A stretch of 38,341 bases of DNA from an uncultured Bacteroidota bacterium (GTDB taxonomy: Bacteria > Bacteroidota > Bacteroidia > Bacteroidales > 4484-276). The notes beneath the pieces were generated by a model. The model ran no database searches. It saw only the letters and a program-made list of their open reading frames with translations, and was not told where the DNA came from. Both the position numbers and the translations under genes were made by a program. Below, in pieces: positions 24,329 to 32,793 of this stretch (its first letter is position 1; every line of letters starts with the position of its first letter). The DNA lies in the NCBI GenBank assembly GCA_903944895.1, contig CAJATL010000205.1, forward strand, positions 1-38,341, read 5' to 3'.

Positions 24329-25918
24329 ATGAAAAATCTTAAACTACTTCTCGCCCTGATCATGAGCCTGAACCTGGCTTTGGCATTCGGGCAAACAAGA
24401 ACTGTTACCGGCAAGGTTATATCATCGAAAGATAGTGTGCCTGTTGCCAATGTTGAGGTGAGACTAAAAGGAGCCGTTCTCATCACCAAAACCGCTGATG
24501 ATGGCAGGTATTCGGTTGATGTGCCTGTGAACTCATCAGAAATGCTTATTTTTACGCATCCTGATCATGATGAAGTTGAGGTTTATCTCAACAACAGGAT
24601 TGAGATTGACGTTTTGATGCAGGACAATGTGCGTTACAACCAGTATGGTGTCAGAGTAAACCGCAATCCGCTTTACATCGAAGAACGTAACGGAATTCTG
24701 GTTCATGAAAGTAAATCAGGCGACTACAAGTTTTGGTTTGATGCCCGTGTTCAGGTAGATGGAGCCATGTTTTTTGGTGAACCACTCAATCCCATCGGCA
24801 ATGGAACGTCCATCCGGCGTGCAAGGTTTGCCGCCAAGGTTGAGTTTTTAAATAATTGGTATGCCGAAATTGATATGGACATTGCCAATTCTGAACTTGA
24901 ACTCAAGGATGCATACCTGGCCTATGATAACAACAATGGTTTGGAGTTAAAAGTAGGTAATTTTAAAGAAGGATTCTCGATGGAATCAACCACCACCTCG
25001 CGATACCTTACATTTATGGAGCGTCCCAACGCCGTAAACACCTTTGCCCCTTCACGCCATGTTGGGCTTGGTGCAAAATACAACAAGAAATGGTTGCTTG
25101 CTATTGGAGGCATTCATTTCCAGGCCATAGATGACATCGAGGAACGTACTTTCTCGAAAGACAACAATAAAGATTACGGAACCGATGAAGGCGTATCTTT
25201 TACAGGAAGATTAGTTGCCATGCCGCTTTACAACGATTTGGACAAAGGTTTACATTTTGCTGTTGCCGGTTCCTATCGTACTCCTAAATCTGATGCAGAA
25301 GTCCCGGGAACTGTTCGCTATGACACCAGGTCGCTTTCATCAATCAACCGTAAAAAATACATGGACACCGATCTGATCGGAAATGTTGATTATACAACCT
25401 TAACTGGTTTCGAAATGGCTGGTTACCATAAAAACCTCCGCATTCAGGGCGAATATCTGATGAGCAGCATTCATCGTGCTGATTCGGTGGAGCTACCAAC
25501 CGAAAACTTTGATGGCTTTTATGTTTTTGGAAGCTGGCTGGTTTTTGGAGGGAAATACAATTACAACACCACCGAAGGAGAATTTACACAAGTTTCACGT
25601 GGCAAAAAATGGGGCGATCTCGAAGTGGCACTGCGCTATGATTACCTGAGCCTAAACAGTGGTTTTGATAAAATAATGGGCGGAGCTGGTGAAGGTATTA
25701 CTTTAGGACTGAATTATTATGCCAACAACAACGTCAAAATCATGCTCAATTACGCCTACATGAACCACGACAGGTATGCCAGCGGCAAAAATAAATTGTA
25801 TGTCGGGAATGATATTGATGGAAACCTCACCCGCGATCCACGACTTGTGGCAGATCCTGAAGGTGAAGCCGGAGACGATTTCCACATGCTGAGTATCAGA
25901 TTTGAAGTTGATTTTTAA
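24329..25918 (+). CDS. OprO/OprP-type phosphate-selective porin with N-terminal carboxypeptidase-regulatory-like domain
   Basis: 529 residues. Residues 1-21 are a signal peptide ending in AFGQ. Residues about 24-95 form a beta-sandwich of the CarboxypepD_reg type (TVTGKVISSKDSVPVANVEV...DGRYSVDVP), usual on TonB receptors but rare on porins. From about residue 120 the sequence is the porin O/P family (KFWFDARVQVDGAMFF, IRRARFAAKVEF, ELELKDAYLAY, NFKEGFSMES, NTFAPSRHVG), ending in a C-terminal strand with terminal phenylalanine (SIRFEVDF). It should let phosphate or polyphosphate cross the outer membrane. It starts 9 nt after the PiT-HTH gene, so co-transcription and a joint role are likely. 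Confidence 0.92.
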   Translation: MKNLKLLLALIMSLNLALAFGQTRTVTGKVISSKDSVPVANVEVRLKGAVLITKTADDGRYSVDVPVNSSEMLIFTHPDHDEVEVYLNNRIEIDVLMQDNVRYNQYGVRVNRNPLYIEERNGILVHESKSGDYKFWFDARVQVDGAMFFGEPLNPIGNGTSIRRARFAAKVEFLNNWYAEIDMDIANSELELKDAYLAYDNNNGLELKVGNFKEGFSMESTTTSRYLTFMERPNAVNTFAPSRHVGLGAKYNKKWLLAIGGIHFQAIDDIEERTFSKDNNKDYGTDEGVSFTGRLVAMPLYNDLDKGLHFAVAGSYRTPKSDAEVPGTVRYDTRSLSSINRKKYMDTDLIGNVDYTTLTGFEMAGYHKNLRIQGEYLMSSIHRADSVELPTENFDGFYVFGSWLVFGGKYNYNTTEGEFTQVSRGKKWGDLEVALRYDYLSLNSGFDKIMGGAGEGITLGLNYYANNNVKIMLNYAYMNHDRYASGKNKLYVGNDIDGNLTRDPRLVADPEGEAGDDFHMLSIRFEVDF

Positions 25919-25944
25919 TAACTAAGATATAAAATCGTATAAAA

Positions 25945-28014
25945 ATGAAAAATAGTAGAATATTCGCAATGCTGGTAATCATGAGTTTGATTATTACAGC
26001 ATGTGTTAAAGATGAAGTATTTCAAGGCCCGCCGGTAATTAGCAATGTGGTTTTAACTCCACAATCGCCTATCGCAGACCAGGCCGTACAAGTGACCGCA
26101 AAAGTGACCGACCTTAATGGCGTACAAAATGTTACCCTGTTTTACGAAACGGCGGCAAAAGCTTTCACTGAAGTTGCCATGACTGCAACCGGAAGTACCT
26201 ATTCAGCCCAGATTCCTGGTCAGGCTTCTGATGTTACTGTAAATTATTACATCATGGCACAAAACAAACTGGGACTTATCACCTACTACCCTGATGCCGC
26301 TCCAAACACTACGGCAGTATTTACGGTTGGCGCTCCACTTATTGTGTTGAATGAAGTTTACTCGCGCGGTATTCCTGAGGTTGATCCCGACTGGGTCGAA
26401 ATTTATAATGATTCCGATACAGAGGTAAATATTGGTGGTTACACGGTTTATGATAACGGAGGCCAATCAGGAGCAAAACCAAAACTGGCAATACCCGAAG
26501 GAACCATCATTCCTGCGAAAGGATTTTTTGTAGTAGCAACTGACATCGGTGGCGAAAATGGATTTGGCCTTTCCAGTGGCGGCGAAGAAATCTGGCTCGA
26601 AAATACCGGCGGAAACCTCGTTGATAACATTATTTTTCCCGCAATGGAAATTACCCAGTCATTTGGCCGTAATCCTGACGGCAGTGCAACCTGGGAATTG
26701 CTCAATGTGATAACCCGTGGTTTACCCAATTCAACAGCCGCACCACAGGCCATTGTTAAAATCAACGAAATATTCAGCAAGGGAACAACCGAAAATCCCG
26801 ACTGGATCGAAATTTACAATACCTCCGACTTTGAAGCCAATATTGGCGGATATAAACTGTACGATATCGATGGCCAGCTTGGCGCGAAACCGAAAAAAGA
26901 AATCCCTGCCGGAACTGTTATTCCAGCCAAATCATGGTTAGTTATTGTTGTTGACGATGCCGAAGCAAGTGGTTTCGGACTGTCGGGCACAGGAGAAGAA
27001 GTATGGTTTGAAAATACCACAGGTATGATCATCGACAATGTTACCTTCCCTGTACTCGAAGATGGCCAGTCGTATGGCAGATATCCTGACGGAGACGCCA
27101 ATATGCAGGTTTTGTTTGTGATTACAGGAGGAGCAGCCAATGATAACTCAACACCTCCCCCATCCGGAATTGCAGTAATAAACGAACTCAACTCCCGCGG
27201 AACTACCGAAAGTCCTGATTGGGTCGAATTCTTTAACCCATCCGCAAATGATCTGGATATCGGCGGTTACAAAATTTATGACCTCGGAGGCTTTGAAGGC
27301 ACTAAACCAAAGAAAGAAGTTCCTGCCGGTACTATCTTGGCTCCCGGAGCCTGGTATGTTATTGTTGTTGATGACGACGATCCCAATGGAAGCGGATTTG
27401 GTTTATCAAGCGGTGGCGAAAAAATCTGGTTCGAAAATGTTGAAGGAACTGTTGTTGACAGCATCGAATTCCCTGCATTGGAAGAAGGCCAGTCATACGG
27501 CAGATACCCGGATGGAGCCACTTTATGGCAGACACTTTTAATCCCGACACCAGGCGCAGCCAACAATAATTCGACTCCTCCTCCAACGATAACCGTGGTA
27601 GTGAATGAACTATTTTCGAGGGGAACTACCGAAGATCCCGACTGGGTCGAGATTTACAATGGTTCAGCCAGCGAAATCGACCTTAGCGGTTATAAAATTT
27701 ATGATAACGGCGGTTTCGCCGGAACAAAGCCTAAAAAGGAATTTCCTGCCGGAACAGTCATCCCGGCCAATGGATTTTTTGTAATCGTTGTTGACGACGA
27801 TAACCCCGACGGAAGCGGGTTTGGATTGTCGAGTGGTGGCGAAGAAATCTGGTTCGAAGGTCCGGATGGTACGATAATCAATAATTTCACTTTCCCCGAA
27901 ATGGTCGAGGTAACCTATTCATACGGCCGTCAGCCAGATGGAACCGACAACTTTTTTACCTTCACCGAGGTAACAAAAGGTTCATCAAATAATAATGCAA
28001 CCATTCTTCCATAA
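25945..28014 (+). CDS. Lipoprotein with four tandem lamin-tail domains
   Basis: 689 residues. The lipobox IITAC puts the lipidated cysteine at residue 20. Residues about 28-128 form an Ig/FN3-like domain (PPVISNVVLTPQSP...). Four lamin-tail domains follow, starting near residues 132, 270, 409 and 550 (138, 139 and 141 apart), each with NE(V/I/L)xSRG, PDWVEIYN, IxGYxxYD, AGTxIPA, FGLSSGGEEIW and a closing SYGRxPDG. Bacterial lamin-tail domains are typically extracellular and often accompany nucleases, phosphatases or other secreted hydrolases. No catalytic domain is present. It begins 26 nt after the porin gene and is the last gene before a terminator. Role inferred: surface scaffold or binding partner of the porin; unproven. 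Confidence 0.88.
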   Translation: MKNSRIFAMLVIMSLIITACVKDEVFQGPPVISNVVLTPQSPIADQAVQVTAKVTDLNGVQNVTLFYETAAKAFTEVAMTATGSTYSAQIPGQASDVTVNYYIMAQNKLGLITYYPDAAPNTTAVFTVGAPLIVLNEVYSRGIPEVDPDWVEIYNDSDTEVNIGGYTVYDNGGQSGAKPKLAIPEGTIIPAKGFFVVATDIGGENGFGLSSGGEEIWLENTGGNLVDNIIFPAMEITQSFGRNPDGSATWELLNVITRGLPNSTAAPQAIVKINEIFSKGTTENPDWIEIYNTSDFEANIGGYKLYDIDGQLGAKPKKEIPAGTVIPAKSWLVIVVDDAEASGFGLSGTGEEVWFENTTGMIIDNVTFPVLEDGQSYGRYPDGDANMQVLFVITGGAANDNSTPPPSGIAVINELNSRGTTESPDWVEFFNPSANDLDIGGYKIYDLGGFEGTKPKKEVPAGTILAPGAWYVIVVDDDDPNGSGFGLSSGGEKIWFENVEGTVVDSIEFPALEEGQSYGRYPDGATLWQTLLIPTPGAANNNSTPPPTITVVVNELFSRGTTEDPDWVEIYNGSASEIDLSGYKIYDNGGFAGTKPKKEFPAGTVIPANGFFVIVVDDDNPDGSGFGLSSGGEEIWFEGPDGTIINNFTFPEMVEVTYSYGRQPDGTDNFFTFTEVTKGSSNNNATILP

Positions 28015-28035
28015 TATTTCGATAGAATAAAACAG

Positions 28036-28076
28036 CAAAAACGGGGGTGGCAACAAATCCTGCTGCCCCTGTTTTA
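28036..28076 (+). terminator. Imperfect terminator after the lipoprotein gene
   Basis: An interrupted stem, AAAAC-GGGG-GGCA pairing with TGCC-CC-GTTTT, lies 22-60 bases past the stop with an 11-nt loop. The T run is short. It probably separates the phosphate operon (21900-28014) from the CYTH genes. Confidence 0.45.
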
Positions 28077-28113
28077 CTTGCTCACAGCCAAACAAAACAG
28101 GTATTTATCAATC

Positions 28114-28133
28114 AAAAAGTAAGCTTACTTTTT
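28114..28133. promoter_or_regulatory. Perfect 20-bp palindrome before the CYTH-like gene
   Basis: AAAAAGTAAGCTTACTTTTT is self-complementary with no loop and lies 17 nt before the ATG at 28151. A palindrome without spacer is more like a dimer operator than a terminator. It could control the two CYTH genes. Confidence 0.4.
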
Positions 28134-28150
28134 TAATAAGAAAACCAACA

Positions 28151-28795
28151 ATGGAAAAAGAAAAAATGGAGATTGGCGGTGTGTCGAAACCGCGTTATGA
28201 ATTCAGAACCTTTGGGCAAAATTTTGACAATGCACATCATCGCATGGCCCGTTTTTCGGTGCCGGTTCCCGAAAAAGTCTGGGAACGCCACTCCGACGAA
28301 ATTTACATCATGTCGCGAACCAACGACATCAACAATACAAAAATCCGTGATGGAAAAATGGATATCAAGACTTATGTTCACACGCTGGACGAACTGGAGT
28401 TATGGAATCCTTTGATGAAAGGCGGTTTTCCGATGAAGGTGGAGATGATTGCACAGGAGGTTTTTCCTGCATTTCAGGTCGAAATACCCGACTTTAACAA
28501 AGAAATCTACACCTTTGAAGAGTTCATCCACATGATTCAGATTCATCCCGACCTGCAGGCCGTCAGGGTTCGTAAACAAAGGTTTGGCTATATGGTCAAC
28601 AATACGATTTGTGAATATGGTGTGGTTTTGATTAATGGTGCACGGGTTGTTACCATAAACTCCGAATCCACCGAAATCGACGACATCAAAAAAACCATCA
28701 GAGAAATCGGGCTTGAAGGCGTCGAAAATATCAATTATCTTCAGGCAATTAAGCGTGTTACAGGAATGATTAATAAACCATTGGCAAACGAATAA
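28151..28795 (+). CDS. Divergent CYTH-like (triphosphate tunnel) protein
   Basis: 214 residues, cytoplasmic. I see a pattern like a CYTH/triphosphate-tunnel fold: an opening beta strand (PRYEFRTFGQNF), a strand pair EIYIMSRTNDINNTKIRDG then KMDIKTYV, a central LELWNPLMKGGFP, then VRVRKQRFGYMVNNTICEYGVVLINGARV with alternating basic residues, and a closing helix INYLQAIKRVTG. It lacks the plain ExExK start of classical CYTH enzymes. The very next gene (11 nt on) is a canonical CYTH protein, which strengthens the reading. Possible role: phosphoanhydride or polyphosphate binding beside the phosphate genes. Assignment to the fold is inference. Confidence 0.6.
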   Translation: MEKEKMEIGGVSKPRYEFRTFGQNFDNAHHRMARFSVPVPEKVWERHSDEIYIMSRTNDINNTKIRDGKMDIKTYVHTLDELELWNPLMKGGFPMKVEMIAQEVFPAFQVEIPDFNKEIYTFEEFIHMIQIHPDLQAVRVRKQRFGYMVNNTICEYGVVLINGARVVTINSESTEIDDIKKTIREIGLEGVENINYLQAIKRVTGMINKPLANE

Positions 28796-28806
28796 ACTTA
28801 AAAATC

Positions 28807-29274
28807 ATGGCACAGGAAATCGAGAGAAAATTCTTGGTAAAAGGCGACTTCAAACCTTTTGCCTATAAAAGTTCACGTGTAATCCAAGGCTACCTCTGCT
28901 CAGTTCCTGAGCGGGCTGTCAGGGTTCGTGTAAAAGGAGAAAAAGGCTTTTTAACCATTAAAGGTATCGGAAATAAAGAAGGCACAAGTCGTTATGAATG
29001 GGAAAGAGAAATTCCGGTTTCAGAAGCTGAAGAACTCCTGAAAATCTGCGAACCCGGCGTAATCGACAAAACCCGGTATCTGGTAAAACAGGATGATCAC
29101 ACCTTTGAAGTGGATGAGTTTTATGGCGAAAACGAAGGTTTGGTAGTTGCGGAAATCGAACTAAAATCCGAAACCGACGTATTTGAAATGCCGGATTGGC
29201 TTGGCAAAGAAGTAACCGGAGATGTTCGTTATTACAATGTAATGTTGATGAAAAATCCGTTTACAACCTGGTAA
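28807..29274 (+). CDS. CYTH-domain protein (inorganic triphosphatase family)
   Basis: 155 residues, the length of single-domain CYTH enzymes such as NE1496-type proteins. The signature ExExK is present (EIERKFLV, residues 4-11), followed by RVIQGYL, AVRVRVKGEKGFLTIKG, EWEREIP, KTRYLV, FEVDEFYGENEGLVVAEIEL and a closing DVRYYNVMLMKNPF. These are the basic and acidic residues that line the metal-triphosphate tunnel. Family members hydrolyse tripolyphosphate or other organic triphosphates. Cytosolic. It follows the CYTH-like gene by 11 nt, and the pair sits between phosphate uptake genes and an SLC13 transporter. Confidence 0.9.
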   Translation: MAQEIERKFLVKGDFKPFAYKSSRVIQGYLCSVPERAVRVRVKGEKGFLTIKGIGNKEGTSRYEWEREIPVSEAEELLKICEPGVIDKTRYLVKQDDHTFEVDEFYGENEGLVVAEIELKSETDVFEMPDWLGKEVTGDVRYYNVMLMKNPFTTW

Positions 29275-29350
29275 ATTATCATAAAGTTATAATGTCCTAT
29301 TTTTGCGGCTTCTAATTCTGCTTTTCTAAAATCAACCAGGCGAATATTTT

Positions 29351-29513
29351 GAACCACAATAGGCACAATAGGGCACATAGAAAAAGAAGAAAAAACACTA
29401 GGAGTATTTTTACAGCACAATAGATGAATATTAAAAGTATTTTCATGAATTGAAACGCGACAATTATGTTGAAAACATAATTTCTATTGTGAACTATGTG
29501 CCTATTGTGGTTC
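29351..29513. repeat. 17-bp perfect inverted repeat bounding a ~163-bp element
   Basis: GAACCACAATAGGCACA (29351-29367) and its exact reverse complement (29497-29513) face each other, with partial extra repeats of GGCACAT/ATGTGCC next to each arm. Inside is a further hairpin (29462-29470 with 29474-29482; 9 bp, 3-nt loop). The element fills most of the 283-bp gap between the CYTH gene and the SLC13 gene. It is MITE- or REP-like; repeats close to CTATGTGCCTATTGTGG are known from other Bacteroidota intergenic DNA. A TATTTTTG -7-like box lies at 29298-29305. Confidence 0.6.
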
Positions 29514-29557
29514 CAATTTTATTATCGTAAAGTAGAACTAACCAAAAAACATAAGTG

Positions 29558-31177
29558 ATGCAGGAAACAACTTCCAGGTCAACGCAGGCTTTCGATCCGC
29601 TCGACATGAACAATTACCGGATCGAGAAACTTCCAAAGCGCAGGAAATCTTCCATCGAAAGAATGCTTGCATTGCTTGGGCCACCACTTGCCCTCATTGC
29701 CTTTGTTTACTTTGGTTTTTTTGCTGATCTGCCATTTCTCAGCAGCTTCGATCCTTTAGAAATTGTTTCTGAATCTGCAAAAAAAGCGCTCGACAAAAAC
29801 GGTATGGAGGCTTTTGTCCACAGCAATCACCTGATGCTGGCTATCTTTATTGCCGCTATTATCCTGTGGATCACAGAGGCAATTCCCAATTATCTCACCT
29901 CCCTCATTGTCATTATCAGCCTGGTGCTTACCGGCGTTTTAACCGAAAAAGTAGCTTATGCCCAACTCGGTCACCCGGTTATGTGGCTTAACATCATGTC
30001 GTTTGTTCTGGCCAGCATGTTGGTAAAAACCGGAGTTGCCAAACGTTTTGCGCTCTGGTTTATCCTTCGTTTTGGCAAAAGTGCCAGCTCCATTTTTTTC
30101 AGTTTTATTCTGATAAATATTGTTCTTTCGGCATTTATCTCAGCAACCACAGCCAAAGCAGCCATACTGCTGCCCATTTTTATGGTGATCTCATCGATCT
30201 ATGGGGCACGCAGCGGTGACGGGAAAAACAATTTCGGGCGGAGCATCGTGCTGCAAAACCTGCTCAACATTAACCTGGGAGCGGGTGCTTTTGTAACGGG
30301 ATCGGGAGCAAATTTACTGGCAGCAGCGCTCATCGGCGGAGCTATCGGAGGCTCCGTATTTTTTACCGACTGGATGATGGCGATGTTTCCAATCGTGGTT
30401 GGCCTGATGCTTATTGGCTATGTATTAGCCATGAAAGTTTATTTTCCACTCAAAAAAGAGGAACGCCTGCCGCTAATCGAAGGTGGGATGGAACGCCTCA
30501 AACAGGAGCTTCATAAGATGGGAAAACCATCAGCTCAGGAAATAAAGTCGGTGATTATCTTTCTGCTGATTCTCGGCTTTTGGGCTACCGACCGGGTTCA
30601 TGGAATCAGCGCTACCGCGGTGGCTTTTGTAGGTGCAATTGTTGCGTTGCTGCCGCGTATCGGCATCGTGCAATGGAATGACGTGGATATCCCCTGGCAC
30701 CTGATGCTTTTTTCGGCGGGTGCTTATACCCTCGGCTCTGGTCTGGATGCCACCGACCTTGCCTCGATAAGTGTTAATGCCTTTTTCGATGGGCTGGGGA
30801 TTGCCAATCAGACACCGTTTTGGGTGCTTTATCTCTTACTCACAGGTGTGATGATTTTCAGTGCACTGATTTTCCAGTCCAAAACCATGCGCACCATGAT
30901 ATTTGTACCCATCGCCATTGGCGTTGCCGGCAGATTTGGATATGAAATCATCAGCCTGGCACTGCCTGTGGCTTTCATGATCGAACATGTTTATGTGCTG
31001 CCTTTCAACAGCAAACCTGCTGCACTACTTTACGAAACCGATATGTACACCTACCCCGATTCGTTCAAATTCGGGTTTACCATGATGGTTATTTCGTGGC
31101 TTTTGATTATCCTTGCAGGCGAAACATGGTTCAGAATACTGGGGATTACCCCGAATGGTGTTTTCGGATTGTTTTAA
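29558..31177 (+). CDS. SLC13/DASS-family anion:sodium symporter with altered SNT motifs
   Basis: 539 residues with about 12 membrane spans, LWITEAIPNYLTSLIVII near residue 105 and an overall DASS layout. The family carries dicarboxylates, citrate, sulfate or, in yeast Pho91, phosphate. The two Na+/substrate SNT motifs are changed: the first reads SATTAKAAILLPI (from about residue 195), the second SKTMRTMIFVPI (from about 441), so asparagine is replaced in both. A loop of about 50 residues carries a KKEERLPL region. Start: GTG 29555 is possible, but ATG 29558 (MQETTSRST) is preferred. Position after the phosphate and CYTH genes makes phosphate or a phosphate-ester anion a reasonable guess; citrate-type acids remain possible. 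Confidence 0.88.
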   Translation: MQETTSRSTQAFDPLDMNNYRIEKLPKRRKSSIERMLALLGPPLALIAFVYFGFFADLPFLSSFDPLEIVSESAKKALDKNGMEAFVHSNHLMLAIFIAAIILWITEAIPNYLTSLIVIISLVLTGVLTEKVAYAQLGHPVMWLNIMSFVLASMLVKTGVAKRFALWFILRFGKSASSIFFSFILINIVLSAFISATTAKAAILLPIFMVISSIYGARSGDGKNNFGRSIVLQNLLNINLGAGAFVTGSGANLLAAALIGGAIGGSVFFTDWMMAMFPIVVGLMLIGYVLAMKVYFPLKKEERLPLIEGGMERLKQELHKMGKPSAQEIKSVIIFLLILGFWATDRVHGISATAVAFVGAIVALLPRIGIVQWNDVDIPWHLMLFSAGAYTLGSGLDATDLASISVNAFFDGLGIANQTPFWVLYLLLTGVMIFSALIFQSKTMRTMIFVPIAIGVAGRFGYEIISLALPVAFMIEHVYVLPFNSKPAALLYETDMYTYPDSFKFGFTMMVISWLLIILAGETWFRILGITPNGVFGLF

Positions 31178-31203
31178 CTTTTAATTTTCAAAGTGTCGTT
31201 TGA

Positions 31204-32373
31204 ATGAAAAAATACAGCACCATGATCGCATCATTTTTGGGAGGCATGATTCTTTTTTTTGGAATTAACGGATTTTCCCAGGATTTTGTAATCCCCTCCA
31301 TAAACACCATTTTTGATGGCACCATTGTAGCACGTCCCATTACCCAAATTCCTCGTTTAATCAAAGAAAGCTCCGGCATTTCCGTCTCCGGTCCCAACCG
31401 CATCTGGTCGCACAACGACGCCGGAAACCCAAACGAACTCTATTGTTTCGACACCATTGGAAATCTTTTACGCGTACTCGAAATTCTGGATGCAACAAAT
31501 GTTGATTGGGAAGACCTGACCGAGGATAACCAAAAAAGGGTTTACATCAACGATGCCGGAAACAACAACAACGACCGCCAGAACCTCAGGATATACCGGA
31601 TTCCCGACCCACAAACCGTTACAGGAAATGTAGTTGAAGCCGAGGCAATCAAATTTGTTCTGGAAGATCAGTTTCAGTTTCCTCCACCTGCAAATAATAT
31701 GAATTTCGATATCGAAGCTATGTTTTGGAAAGACGACTCGCTGAACCTCTTCACCAAAAACAGAAGTGAACCACAGAGCGGGATTTGCAAATTATACCGC
31801 CTCCCTGCCCTGCCCGGAACCTACACCGCAAAACTGATTGGTGCGATTCAACTTGGAAATAGCTTTAAAGATGCGCAGGTAACCTCGGCAGATGTTAATT
31901 TATCTACCGGCGAAGTGCTGCTCCTTACCGAAAAAAAAATCGTTTCGTTCACCAATTATCCGGGCAACCGTTTTTTTGATGGTGATATTACGATGAATTA
32001 TTTCGCCGAAGAAACCGGACAGGTTGAAGGCGTTGCGTTTGTTGATAACAACAGGCTATTTCTGACTGCAGAAGGGAACAATAATTCAGGCGGTTATCTT
32101 TACGAGGTTTTGTGGGAAAATTCCAGTGCTGTAAATGAGTCCAATCCTGATAAAGTAAGGATATTTCCCAACCCATTTCTCAATAACATGGAAATCGGAA
32201 TGTCGTTTGAAGGAAAACTAATGATTGAGATCACGGATATTCGGGGTAATTTGATTTACAAAAATCCTGACGCAGGAAAACTGATTGATTTGCACCATCT
32301 CCAACCGGGAGTTTACATCCTCAGACTTTCTTATGATAATGAAATCCTTATCAGGCGAATCATCAAACAGTAG
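31204..32373 (+). CDS. Secreted protein with type IX C-terminal sorting domain
   Basis: 389 residues. Residues 1-25 are a signal peptide (MKKYSTMIASFLGGMILFFGINGFS). The middle (about 40-310) has beta-propeller-like repeats with ESSGISVSGPNRIWSHNDAG, NVDWEDLTED and YINDAGNNNNDRQN, acidic loops that may bind calcium. The last 75 residues are a type A sorting domain (VRIFPNPF, MIEITDIRGNLIY, GVYILRLS and a basic end RRIIKQ). These domains are cut off after export through SprA, so the protein should be surface-bound or secreted. It starts 26 nt after the SLC13 gene. Enzymatic activity unknown; a phytase-esterase-like propeller is one possibility. Confidence 0.85.
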   Translation: MKKYSTMIASFLGGMILFFGINGFSQDFVIPSINTIFDGTIVARPITQIPRLIKESSGISVSGPNRIWSHNDAGNPNELYCFDTIGNLLRVLEILDATNVDWEDLTEDNQKRVYINDAGNNNNDRQNLRIYRIPDPQTVTGNVVEAEAIKFVLEDQFQFPPPANNMNFDIEAMFWKDDSLNLFTKNRSEPQSGICKLYRLPALPGTYTAKLIGAIQLGNSFKDAQVTSADVNLSTGEVLLLTEKKIVSFTNYPGNRFFDGDITMNYFAEETGQVEGVAFVDNNRLFLTAEGNNNSGGYLYEVLWENSSAVNESNPDKVRIFPNPFLNNMEIGMSFEGKLMIEITDIRGNLIYKNPDAGKLIDLHHLQPGVYILRLSYDNEILIRRIIKQ

Positions 32374-32441
32374 TGAACAAAATAGCGCAGGACACGTTTA
32401 ATGAATAAATTTAATCATTCAACATCTTAATATTTACAACA

Positions 32442-32651
32442 ATGACAAAAAACATGGGTTCTGCTGACAAAGTAATCAGATTTTTACTTGCAGCCTTATT
32501 TGTAATACTGTTTTTCACGAATACAGTTACCGGCACTGTCGGAATTATCCTTTTGGTACTTGCTGCTGTGTTTGTACTTACAAGCCTGATAAGCTCCTGC
32601 CCGCTTTACATACCTTTTGGCCTGAAAACCACCTGTGCCAAAAAAAAATGA
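32442..32651 (+). CDS. DUF2892 small membrane protein
   Basis: 69 residues with two predicted spans (IRFLLAALFVILFFT and VGIILLVLAAVFVLT) and a conserved SCPLYIPFGL ending. This is the DUF2892 / YgaP membrane-anchor family, often attached to rhodanese domains, but here free-standing. Function unknown. A strong terminator lies 49-85 bases past the stop. Confidence 0.88.
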   Translation: MTKNMGSADKVIRFLLAALFVILFFTNTVTGTVGIILLVLAAVFVLTSLISSCPLYIPFGLKTTCAKKK

Positions 32652-32699
32652 GTAACCATTTACCGGCCTGATAAAAGCAGCCGGAAGTGTAAAAAACTG

Positions 32700-32736
32700 A
32701 AATCCGCAATCCCAAAAAAGGGGTTGCGGATTTTTT
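32700..32736 (+). terminator. Rho-independent terminator after the DUF2892 gene
   Basis: A 14-bp stem with one G-U pair (32700-32713 with 32720-32733; AAATCCGCAA arm) closes a 6-A loop and is followed by T's. It ends the plus-strand block, ahead of convergent minus-strand genes. Confidence 0.85.
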
Positions 32737-32793
32737 ATTGGAGTAAACTCATTAAAACACCAAGCCAAAATATTTCAAAACCAAAATTAATTT

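Noticed and set aside
25945-28014. Assembly collapse or frameshift in the four-repeat lipoprotein
   Set aside because: The four lamin-tail copies differ enough in sequence and stay in one frame; they are real tandem domains.
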